36,565 nucleotides of DNA from CAYRWR01 sp964537555 (GTDB lineage: Bacteria > Spirochaetota > Brevinematia > Brevinematales > CAYRWR01). The stretch is taken from contig CAZIAD010000035.1 in assembly GCA_964537555.1 (NCBI GenBank), positions 1 to 36,565 on the forward strand, given 5' to 3'. This document shows, piece by piece, positions 30,998 through 36,565 of the stretch. Position numbers and translations under genes: made by a program. Numbering within the stretch: position 1 is the first letter of the stretch; the number at the start of each line of letters is the position of its first letter. The notes beneath the pieces were generated by a model. That model made no database searches and was not told the DNA's origin. It worked only from the letters and a program-made list of their open reading frames with translations.

Positions 30998-32152
30998 CTA
31001 GGCAGCGGCAGGTTCTTTCTTTTTCTTCATCATGACCAGTATGATCACGCCTACAATGGCAACCACTACAACAGCGATCATCACAGGATTTCTCATCACA
31101 CCAAACAGCAGTGTGACTACCAGGCTGAGGCCCAGGGAAACTGCGAAGGTAACAATCCCCAGTAATCCTTTGCTCAGAGTCTGCAGGAAGGGCAGTACCT
31201 TTAATACAGTACTCAAGGGAGCTACGATAAGCTGGAGTCCGATAAACATAGCCAGTAATCCGCCAAACCACCACAGAAGTTTTTTAGTACGGGCTTCTAT
31301 CTGATAGGCTTTTACCCCTGCTTCCTTGTCTCCTTTTTTAATGGCATAGAAGGTGGCTTCATCTTTCAAAGCCTGGGTCTCGGAATAAGTAGTGAGGGTG
31401 CTGCCTTTAGCTTTGGCAAAAGCAGTCCCTTCAAAGTCATTCTTCAGTACACTAAAGCTGATACGGATATCACCGATTTTAGGGCTGCTCAGTGAACCAC
31501 CACCATCATTTACGTAAATGAAGTTTTCCTGTACATCATTCCCTTCCAGTACCACTTCATCAGACAGGGCTAATGATTCTCCACCAGGTAAGGGCATGTC
31601 CTGTTTTACACTCCATTTACCTATATACAGCTCACTGACTCTGTCAGAGGCATCCTGTATCCTTTTCCCTGTGGGGTTTACAATTCTTTCATTCCATTTG
31701 GCTTCGGCTGCTCTTTTGTCTGCCGGGTCTTCAGCAGAGAGATCCTGCTGGGGGCTGGATACCCATTGCTTGTCATAATAAGTGGTCTTTACTGTAGTGG
31801 TACTTCCCCCTACATTTTCCTTTGATTCAGACTCTACTCTTTTTACCCAGGCATATATCTCTGTAGAACGGCTGATGGTGATATACTTCCCCGGTTTAAT
31901 ATAGGAGCTGTCTCCCAGCATTTGGGGAGTGGTGACCTGCCCGGTCAGGGCGATAAACTGTTCCCCTTCCACAGAGCTGGTTTCCGCTGCATTCACTTCT
32001 ACTGCTTTGCCTGCTATTTTTCCCAGATCAGGCACCCCGGCCCATCTCCAGAAAAGATAAAAAGACAACAGAAACAATACCACACCGAACAGCATTCCTT
32101 TTATGCTGTTACCAAGATTTTGACCATAACTCGTCTTCGTAACCGTTGGCAT
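30998..32152 (-). CDS. TMEM43 (DUF1625)-family membrane protein
   Basis: A 384-residue protein with one N-terminal membrane segment (about residues 19-37), a large loop of about 230 residues, and three or four C-terminal membrane segments ending in a KKKK tail. The loop carries family features: ISRSTEIYAWVKRVESES, then a KTTYYDKQW tyrosine/tryptophan segment and NPTGKR. TMEM43/LUMA is an inner-nuclear-membrane protein in animals; bacterial homologues exist and their function is not known. The ATG at 32150-32152 is chosen over a GTG two codons upstream because AGGAGG overlaps that GTG and stands five bases before the ATG. A single-gene unit with its own promoter. Confidence 0.72.
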   Translation of the reverse strand: MPTVTKTSYGQNLGNSIKGMLFGVVLFLLSFYLFWRWAGVPDLGKIAGKAVEVNAAETSSVEGEQFIALTGQVTTPQMLGDSSYIKPGKYITISRSTEIYAWVKRVESESKENVGGSTTTVKTTYYDKQWVSSPQQDLSAEDPADKRAAEAKWNERIVNPTGKRIQDASDRVSELYIGKWSVKQDMPLPGGESLALSDEVVLEGNDVQENFIYVNDGGGSLSSPKIGDIRISFSVLKNDFEGTAFAKAKGSTLTTYSETQALKDEATFYAIKKGDKEAGVKAYQIEARTKKLLWWFGGLLAMFIGLQLIVAPLSTVLKVLPFLQTLSKGLLGIVTFAVSLGLSLVVTLLFGVMRNPVMIAVVVVAIVGVIILVMMKKKKEPAAA

Positions 32153-32202
32153 AAACACCTCCTAAAATTGTTTAATTTAAACACATCCCAAACTTTACCC
32201 TG

Positions 32203-32231
32203 ATTATGGTGAAAAAGTATCCACCTGTCAA
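32203..32231 (-). promoter_or_regulatory. Promoter of the TMEM43-like gene
   Basis: Minus strand: -35 TTGACA (complement of 32226-32231), 17 bp spacer, -10 CATAAT (complement of 32203-32208). It leaves a leader of about 45 bases. Confidence 0.65.
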
Positions 32232-32381
32232 GTTTTTTTATAGTGGACAATAACACCATTTTTCAGGACTAATGAGAATCTTGTTTCTGATAGAAAACCA
32301 TTCAATATGAGTTAAATGATTATTATTTAATCACTATTATTTTATCATGCACTATTTATTAATCAGATCATGATATGTTAT

Positions 32382-32396
32382 TTGCTTATAAAGCAA
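32382..32396. promoter_or_regulatory. Upstream palindrome, candidate enhancer site for amtB
   Basis: TTGCTT-ATA-AAGCAA, a perfect 6-bp inverted repeat centred about 70 bp before the start predicted from the sigma54-type promoter. This is the distance expected for an NtrC-like activator. The stretch 32232-32431 is otherwise very AT-rich with a smaller palindrome ATCATGAT at 32367-32374; no gene is seen in it. Confidence 0.4.
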
Positions 32397-32431
32397 GCAC
32401 TTATATTTTATTATCGATAAAACAAATATTC

Positions 32432-32448
32432 TGGCATAATAATTGCAA
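32432..32448 (+). promoter_or_regulatory. Sigma54 (RpoN)-type promoter of amtB-glnK
   Basis: TGGCATAATAATTGCAA has GG at 32433-32434 and GC at 32445-32446 with exactly ten bases between them, as in TGGCAC-N5-TTGCA. The transcript would start near 32458. Control of amtB-glnK by sigma54 under nitrogen limitation is well known in other bacteria. Confidence 0.65.
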
Positions 32449-32487
32449 CTATATTTAAAAATATAATATACTCACAAGGAGAGACAA

Positions 32488-33702
32488 ATGTACGAAGGTG
32501 TCAACCTGATCCATACATTATGGGTCTTAGTAGCTGCATTCCTGGTGTTTTTCATGAATGCAGGGTTTGCATTTTTAGAGGCGGGATTTGTCCGTTCTAA
32601 AAATACCGTTAACGTCCTGGCAAAAAACTTCATCGTTTTTGCCTTAGCCACCATCAGTTTCTGGGCTGTTGGTTATTCCATCATGTTTGATGGCGGATTA
32701 GGGAAGGCTTTCTTCTCTGATTATACCAGTATCGCCAAAGACCTGCAGATCACCGAGATGGTGTTCTTTTTCTTCCAGCTCGCATTTGCGGCTGCCGCAG
32801 CTTCTATAGTATCAGGAGCAGTGGCCGGACGTATCAAGTTTATTGCTTACATCGTGTTTGCCTTTATCCTGGTAGCCGTGATCTATCCTGTTATAGGATT
32901 GACCACCTGGGGTGGAGGATTCCTGTTACAGGCCGGATTTACAGACTTTGCCGGATCTACCGTAGTGCATTCCACCGGAGGATGGGCCGCATTAGCCGGT
33001 ATCATCATTCTGGGTGCCCGTAAAGGCAAATTCACTACCAAAGACGGCATCCGCAAGGTAAATGCTATACCGGGACACTCCATGCCTCTGGCTACTCTGG
33101 GTACTTTTATCCTGTGGCTGGGCTGGTTTGGATTTAACCCTGGTTCTGAGCTGGCATTTGATGAGATGGTACCTCTGATCGCAGTCAATACCAACCTGGC
33201 TGGTGTGACCGGTATGCTCACTGCTACTATCCTGTCCTGGATAAAGTTCAAGAAACCTGACTTCTCCATGATCCTGAACGGGCTGCTGGTAGGACTGGTA
33301 GCTATTACCGCTGGTTGTGCCGCTGTAGAGCCCTGGGGCGCTGCAGTGATCGGTATTGTTGCCGGATTTGTGGTATTCTTCGGCGTACCTATGTTTGAAA
33401 ACCTGGGCCTGGATGACCCTGTAGGCGCCACTTCTGTGCACTTGCTGGGTGGTGTCATCGGTACCTTACTGGTAGGAGTATTTGCCAAAGAAGGCGGCCT
33501 GGTATATAAAGGCGGACTCGACCTTATAGTGGCTCAGCTCAAAGGTATAGGCTTTACTGCCGGATTCGTATTCGGTTCCAGCCTCCTGCTGTGGTGGCTC
33601 ATGGATAAGATCTTCGGAATCCGTGTTTCAGAGAAAGAAGAAGTGGAAGGCCTGGATATCGGTGAAATGGGCTATGAAGCCTATGTGCTCGACAAGAAAT
33701 AG
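32488..33702 (+). CDS. amtB: Ammonium transporter
   Basis: A 404-residue protein with about eleven membrane segments. The N-terminal FFMNAGFAFLEAGFVRSKNT, the twin pore histidines in STVVHSTGGWAAL and GATSVHLLGG, and LWLGWFGFNPGSEL are classic Amt/Mep motifs. It imports ammonium/ammonia across the inner membrane. The ribosome binding site is AAGGAGAG. It is followed after nine bases by the PII gene, whose product blocks this channel when nitrogen is plentiful. The upstream region has a sigma54-type promoter and a palindrome. Confidence 0.96.
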   Translation: MYEGVNLIHTLWVLVAAFLVFFMNAGFAFLEAGFVRSKNTVNVLAKNFIVFALATISFWAVGYSIMFDGGLGKAFFSDYTSIAKDLQITEMVFFFFQLAFAAAAASIVSGAVAGRIKFIAYIVFAFILVAVIYPVIGLTTWGGGFLLQAGFTDFAGSTVVHSTGGWAALAGIIILGARKGKFTTKDGIRKVNAIPGHSMPLATLGTFILWLGWFGFNPGSELAFDEMVPLIAVNTNLAGVTGMLTATILSWIKFKKPDFSMILNGLLVGLVAITAGCAAVEPWGAAVIGIVAGFVVFFGVPMFENLGLDDPVGATSVHLLGGVIGTLLVGVFAKEGGLVYKGGLDLIVAQLKGIGFTAGFVFGSSLLLWWLMDKIFGIRVSEKEEVEGLDIGEMGYEAYVLDKK

Positions 33703-33711
33703 GAGGACGAC

Positions 33712-34059
33712 ATGAAATTAGTGATCGCCATAATCAGACCCGAAGCCATGGAGTCTGTAAAAGAAGCCCTGTATGCAGATGAGATAAAGATGCTGACCGT
33801 GGTGGATGTGCAGGGACACGGACGCCAGATGGGCCATACTGAAGTATACAGAGGCCGTGAATACAAAGTAGACTTTCTCAACAAGATAGAGATACAGATC
33901 GCCCTCTCGGACGACAGAGTGGACACCGCCATCAATGCTATCCTCAAAGGTGCAAAAAGTGGTGAAGACGGCGCCATCGGAGACGGTAAGATCTTTGTCC
34001 TGCCTCTGGAAAAAGCGATACGTATCCGCACCAATGAACAGGACGAACAAGCAATATAA
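33712..34059 (+). CDS. glnK: PII nitrogen regulatory protein (GlnK/GlnB type)
   Basis: A 115-residue PII protein. The T-loop GHGRQMGHTEVYRGREY contains Tyr51, the uridylylation site; the B-loop is around 82-93 (GAIGDGKIFV), and the C-loop has IRIRTNE. The trimer binds ATP/ADP and 2-oxoglutarate and controls AmtB and other nitrogen proteins. Linkage to amtB points to GlnK rather than GlnB. The ribosome binding site is AGGAGG, overlapping the amtB stop region. The C-terminus extends slightly (DEQAI). Followed by a plus-strand terminator. Confidence 0.95.
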   Translation: MKLVIAIIRPEAMESVKEALYADEIKMLTVVDVQGHGRQMGHTEVYRGREYKVDFLNKIEIQIALSDDRVDTAINAILKGAKSGEDGAIGDGKIFVLPLEKAIRIRTNEQDEQAI

Positions 34060-34093
34060 AAGACTTTTCCACAAAAAGACCAGACATGAGAAC

Positions 34094-34124
34094 AGGCCGG
34101 TTGGATTTATTCCAGCCGGCCTTT
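34094..34124 (+). terminator. Terminator of amtB-glnK
   Basis: AGGCCGGTTGG-N7-CCAGCCGGCCTTT forms a 10-bp stem with one G-T pair, followed by TTTGTCT. The minus strand side has no T run, so it is one-directional. Confidence 0.8.
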
Positions 34125-34177
34125 GTCTGTCATATCTATAAAAGCTATCTTAGGGGTATCAGGTGCTTTTAGATTAT

Positions 34178-34474
34178 TTACTTCAGCAGCTCATTCTCGA
34201 TGGCCCATTCCCGGAATGCTTCCAGGACCTCATTTAGATTACGGGCCCCGCACTGGGCTTTAAATACATTATTAGAGACCCTGGCTTTGAACCAGTCTGT
34301 CTCACTGCGCTGTATTCCGGCCGGCTCCATCACCTGTTTGTCCAGATAAGTATGGCGCAGGCCGATGATGACCTGCCAGCCCGTATTGGCAGTATTCCTG
34401 ATCTGAATACCCTCTTCGCTGTGTCCCGCTCTGTTTTCATCGAACCATTTTTGCAGCCAGTCTAATATCTCCAT
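34178..34474 (-). CDS. Imm53-type immunity protein
   Basis: A 98-residue acidic protein that fits the Imm53 family (Pfam PF15580, recognised by eye): N-terminal LDWLQKWFDEN, a middle GIQIRNTANTGWQVIIGLRH with the conserved GW, then ERSE-like IQRSETDWFKARV, and a C-terminal NLNEVLEAFREWA. Imm53 proteins are predicted to neutralise toxins of polymorphic toxin systems by direct binding. No toxin gene is seen in this window: upstream is an outer-membrane-like protein and downstream is the convergent amtB-glnK operon. It is the last gene of a minus-strand run and starts nine bases after the upstream stop, with AGGAGG before it. Confidence 0.75.
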   Translation of the reverse strand: MEILDWLQKWFDENRAGHSEEGIQIRNTANTGWQVIIGLRHTYLDKQVMEPAGIQRSETDWFKARVSNNVFKAQCGARNLNEVLEAFREWAIENELLK

Positions 34475-34483
34475 TCCATCCTC

Positions 34484-35476
34484 CTAAAACCTCACATTAG
34501 GCGAGATAACAAAGGCAAACCCTGTGTCTCCGGCATCCTGCAGACTACCCTGAAAGAGTGGGTTAAATTTCCAGGTAAAACCCAGGTTCAGTTCCGGGAC
34601 CAGTTTGCTTTTATGCAGAGGCCATTTCTTACCCAGAACCAGAGTCACCTTATGAAACACAGTATTTACTAAATCAAAATCTACTTCAAATTCTATCATA
34701 CTATTCTGTATAAAGGAAAATTTATAATAATCTTTATCCAGCCTGTCCCGTTTCAGGCCCAGATACAGGATAGAATCGATCTCAGGGTTCCAGTTAAAGC
34801 GCGCTCCCAGGCGGTAACTCCAGGAGATCTCCTGCACCTTACTGGAAAAGGAACCTATCAGTTTCAGCTCTGTCTCCAGCCAGTCATTGGGGATAAGCTC
34901 ATTGTGTTTTATGTGATAGTTTCCATAGGAAAAGAGGATACCGGAATAGCCTCTGCCTTTGAGACGGGTAGCTTCATCTCCACCATTGGTGATGAGACTG
35001 CCATTGCTCAGGGAAAGGGGAGCTACCTCCTTTGTCCTGGTCTCTCCATAAGGGTCGAATTCTACCACATTTCCAAAAAATAAGGAAAAAGCCCAGGGTT
35101 CTTCGAAGAAAGACACCGTCACTGACTCGATCAGGTTAAAATTAGTCCATAATTCCATATTGCTATAAAACTCCGGGGCCCAGTACCGTACTCCTACTCC
35201 CAGCAGGGGTAAGGGATAGGCTGAGGCTTCCAGAACAATAAACCGGGGAATACGGGTCAGCAGATGCCCGTAAATATCCCTCTCTTTTAAGGGCTTGAGC
35301 AGAGGGATGGGTTCTTTAGTGAGGGGGATATTGATACTAAGGGGCAGGTAGTTCAGGCCTATCAGTTCCAGCAGTATTTCCGTCCGGCCCAGTTTAAAGC
35401 CGAAGATCTCTTCAGCCTGTACCAGGGATGCCGTTCCCAGGACCAGTATGAGTATGATAAAAAGCTTTTTACGCAT
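34484..35476 (-). CDS. Exported protein, probably an outer-membrane beta-barrel; unknown function
   Basis: A 330-residue protein with a signal peptide (MRKKLFIILILVLGTASLVQAE, cleavage expected after VQA). The mature part is rich in aromatic residues and short alternating strands (LGVGVRYWAPEFYSNMELWT, EISWSYRLGARFNW) and ends in SPNVRF with a terminal phenylalanine, as in many outer-membrane barrels. I do not recognise a named family. It overlaps the upstream acetyltransferase gene by eight bases and is followed by the Imm53-like gene, so the three are co-transcribed. Whether it relates to the immunity protein is not shown by sequence. Confidence 0.6.
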   Translation of the reverse strand: MRKKLFIILILVLGTASLVQAEEIFGFKLGRTEILLELIGLNYLPLSINIPLTKEPIPLLKPLKERDIYGHLLTRIPRFIVLEASAYPLPLLGVGVRYWAPEFYSNMELWTNFNLIESVTVSFFEEPWAFSLFFGNVVEFDPYGETRTKEVAPLSLSNGSLITNGGDEATRLKGRGYSGILFSYGNYHIKHNELIPNDWLETELKLIGSFSSKVQEISWSYRLGARFNWNPEIDSILYLGLKRDRLDKDYYKFSFIQNSMIEFEVDFDLVNTVFHKVTLVLGKKWPLHKSKLVPELNLGFTWKFNPLFQGSLQDAGDTGFAFVISPNVRF

Positions 35477-36005
35477 TTTTCCTGCCGTACCTCTTTATCA
35501 GCTTTTTCAGGGTCCTGGCCTGGAAGATCTCCACACCGCCCTCTACTATAAAACTAAACATAGAGTAATCGTCTTTGTGGACCCGGAATCCCAGGCGTTT
35601 GTATACGCCCATGGCCTTATCATGCACCTTATGGATGGCAAAGGCTATTTTTTTGAAATCCGACTTCTGGAGGAGCAGGCAGGCGGCAGCTATCATACGG
35701 GCCAGCATAGGGCCACCCCGGTAATCAAAGTCTATCTGCACCGAGTGTACCCATAATATATGGGGGTCTTCTTCCATAGGGCCATACTGAAAGTATGCCA
35801 CCATGCGCTCCGGCTCCCAGCTCCCATCCCACACCAGGATAAACACCTGCCGGGGATGATAAAAACTGGCCTGCCTGAGATCCCGGTCAAAATCCTCACC
35901 CATACTGGCCAGTTGGGCCCCCATGTTTTTTTCATCGAGATCCAGGACAGCCTCATGCAGCCCTTCTTCCACCAGTTGTTTTCCGTTTTTTAGCTGGTAC
36001 CTCAA
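35469..36005 (-). CDS. GNAT-family N-acetyltransferase
   Basis: A 178-residue protein with a GNAT fold: HSVQIDFDYRGGPMLARMIA is the acetyl-CoA-binding motif A region (the usual RxxGxG/A is loosened to YRGGPM), followed by FAIHKVHDKAMGVYKRLGF, the common C-terminal motif B. The start is a TTG at 36003-36005 with AGGAG seven bases upstream; a strong promoter lies at 36033-36061. Substrate unknown. First gene of the run with the outer-membrane-like protein (8-bp overlap) and the Imm53-like protein. Confidence 0.75.
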   Translation of the reverse strand: MRYQLKNGKQLVEEGLHEAVLDLDEKNMGAQLASMGEDFDRDLRQASFYHPRQVFILVWDGSWEPERMVAYFQYGPMEEDPHILWVHSVQIDFDYRGGPMLARMIAAACLLLQKSDFKKIAFAIHKVHDKAMGVYKRLGFRVHKDDYSMFSFIVEGGVEIFQARTLKKLIKRYGRKNA

Positions 36006-36032
36006 TTCCCCTCTCCTGACATAGTATACTTC

Positions 36033-36061
36033 ATTATAGTACGGGAGCGCTGAAAAGACAA
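36033..36061 (-). promoter_or_regulatory. Promoter of the GNAT-OMP-Imm53 run
   Basis: Minus strand: -35 TTGTCT (complement of 36056-36061), 17 bp spacer, -10 TATAAT (complement of 36033-36038), about 28 bases before the TTG start. It separates this run from the GNAT gene upstream. Confidence 0.65.
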
Positions 36062-36064
36062 GTG

Positions 36065-36505
36065 CTATAGTTTCATCACATAGGCTGTCTTGGTATCCGA
36101 GCTAAAGCCCAGGTCCATATAAAATCTATGTACGGATTCTTCCTTTCGACTGGTATAGAGCATCACCTTGTAGCAGTGGGCATCTTTTGCCCTCTGTATC
36201 GCCTCCCGGATCACCCCTTTTCCATAGCCCCGATTCCGATAATCCGGCACGGTGACTACATTTTCTATAAGGGCGAAAGGACGGCAGCCCCGGGTCAGAT
36301 TAGGGACTATAGTCAGATTACAGCTGGACAAAAGCATCCCCTCTTCAAAAGCCCCGAGGTAAGACAGGCAGTGATTATCCACGACCTCCTGCCACAAAGC
36401 CTCTATATGCTCTCTCTGTGGGAGAGGGACATCGTCTTCATGCAGATATGCGTACAGGCCCAGTAAGGCATCCAGATCCTCTCCCTGCAATTCTCTGATC
36501 TCCAC
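36065..36505 (-). CDS. GNAT-family N-acetyltransferase
   Basis: A 146-residue protein with an intact acetyl-CoA motif A: VVTVPDYRNRGYGKGVIREA (R-N-R-G-Y-G-K-G). The C-terminal part VHRFYMDLGFSSDTKTAYVM is the usual end of the domain. The N-terminal IRELQGEDLDALLGLYAYLH is strand 1/helix 1. Substrate unknown; small-molecule or protein amines are the family's targets. AGGAGG precedes the ATG at 36503-36505. It has its own expression unit upstream of the second GNAT gene, separated by a promoter; the two are not close paralogues by eye. The remaining 60 bp to the window edge hold no gene that I can see. Confidence 0.85.
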   Translation of the reverse strand: MEIRELQGEDLDALLGLYAYLHEDDVPLPQREHIEALWQEVVDNHCLSYLGAFEEGMLLSSCNLTIVPNLTRGCRPFALIENVVTVPDYRNRGYGKGVIREAIQRAKDAHCYKVMLYTSRKEESVHRFYMDLGFSSDTKTAYVMKL

Positions 36506-36565
36506 ATTCCCTCCTATGTTAAAAAATCAATTTTCAAGCCCCCGATGTATAACTCAGGGCCTTTT

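Noticed and set aside
36506..36565. GCCC...GGGC stem near the right edge as a terminator
   Set aside because: The stem is short and bulged and no T run follows directly on either strand within the window.

Overview
The window looks like a chromosomal segment of a free-living or host-associated member of the Spirochaetota, genus not determinable from this sequence. The best indicators are a roughly 900-residue GreA with a long helical N-terminal extension (the form known from Treponema and Borrelia), a 610-residue protein that resembles a spirochaete-only family, a diderm set of secreted, lipoprotein and beta-barrel-like proteins, and sigma70-type promoters very close to TTGACA/TATAAT with 16-18 bp spacers. 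Genes are densely packed in short operons on both strands. I saw no phage, transposase, CRISPR array, tRNA or rRNA.

Layout. (1) 1-7577, minus strand: a seven-gene run from one strong promoter (7624-7652): TPR-like protein, PfkB-type sugar kinase, extended GreA, DUF2723 membrane glycosyltransferase-like protein, FkbM methyltransferase, GlsB/YeaQ-like small membrane protein and a gene cut by the left edge. (2) 7732-12253: a membrane-anchored Slt-type lytic transglycosylase (minus), divergent from an H-NOX-fold protein and a ComEC-like channel protein (plus). (3) 12304-15745: a YiiX/NlpC-P60-like lipoprotein (minus), divergent from endonuclease III and a receiver-GGDEF protein (plus). (4) 15757-19653, minus: ricT/yaaT, the 610-aa protein and hflX. 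(5) 19823-21469, plus: two exported proteins, one a DUF4097 lipoprotein with a TQTGSID repeat. (6) acpP (minus). (7) 21942-24447, plus: an exported barrel-like protein and a TrkH/KtrB potassium transporter. (8) 24577-25455, plus: a lipoprotein with two CBM21-type starch/glycogen-binding domains behind an operator-rich promoter. (9) 25522-28869, minus: recA-argC-argJ. (10) 28870-29650: the longest gene-free stretch, with a GC-rich segment full of hairpins. (11) hisD (plus), a TMEM43/DUF1625 protein (minus), then amtB-glnK (plus) behind a sigma54-type promoter. (12) 34178-36505, minus: an Imm53-type immunity protein, an outer-membrane-like protein and two GNAT acetyltransferases.

How the genes work together. 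Nitrogen and amino-acid metabolism is represented by amtB-glnK, argC-argJ and hisD. Genome maintenance is represented by recA and nth. Transcription, RNA and ribosome functions are represented by greA, ricT and hflX. Envelope functions include the lytic transglycosylase, the peptidase-like lipoprotein, DUF2723/FkbM glycan enzymes and several exported proteins. Signalling is represented by the GGDEF protein and the unusual H-NOX-like protein.

The most notable items are: the H-NOX-like protein, in which the heme-ligating histidine and the YxSxR heme-contact motif both appear to be replaced; the double-CBM21 lipoprotein with two phased TTGCAAATA-containing palindromes around its promoter; the structured non-coding segment between recA and hisD; an immunity protein with no visible toxin; and the GreA fusion. 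All family assignments are by reading motifs, not by database search.
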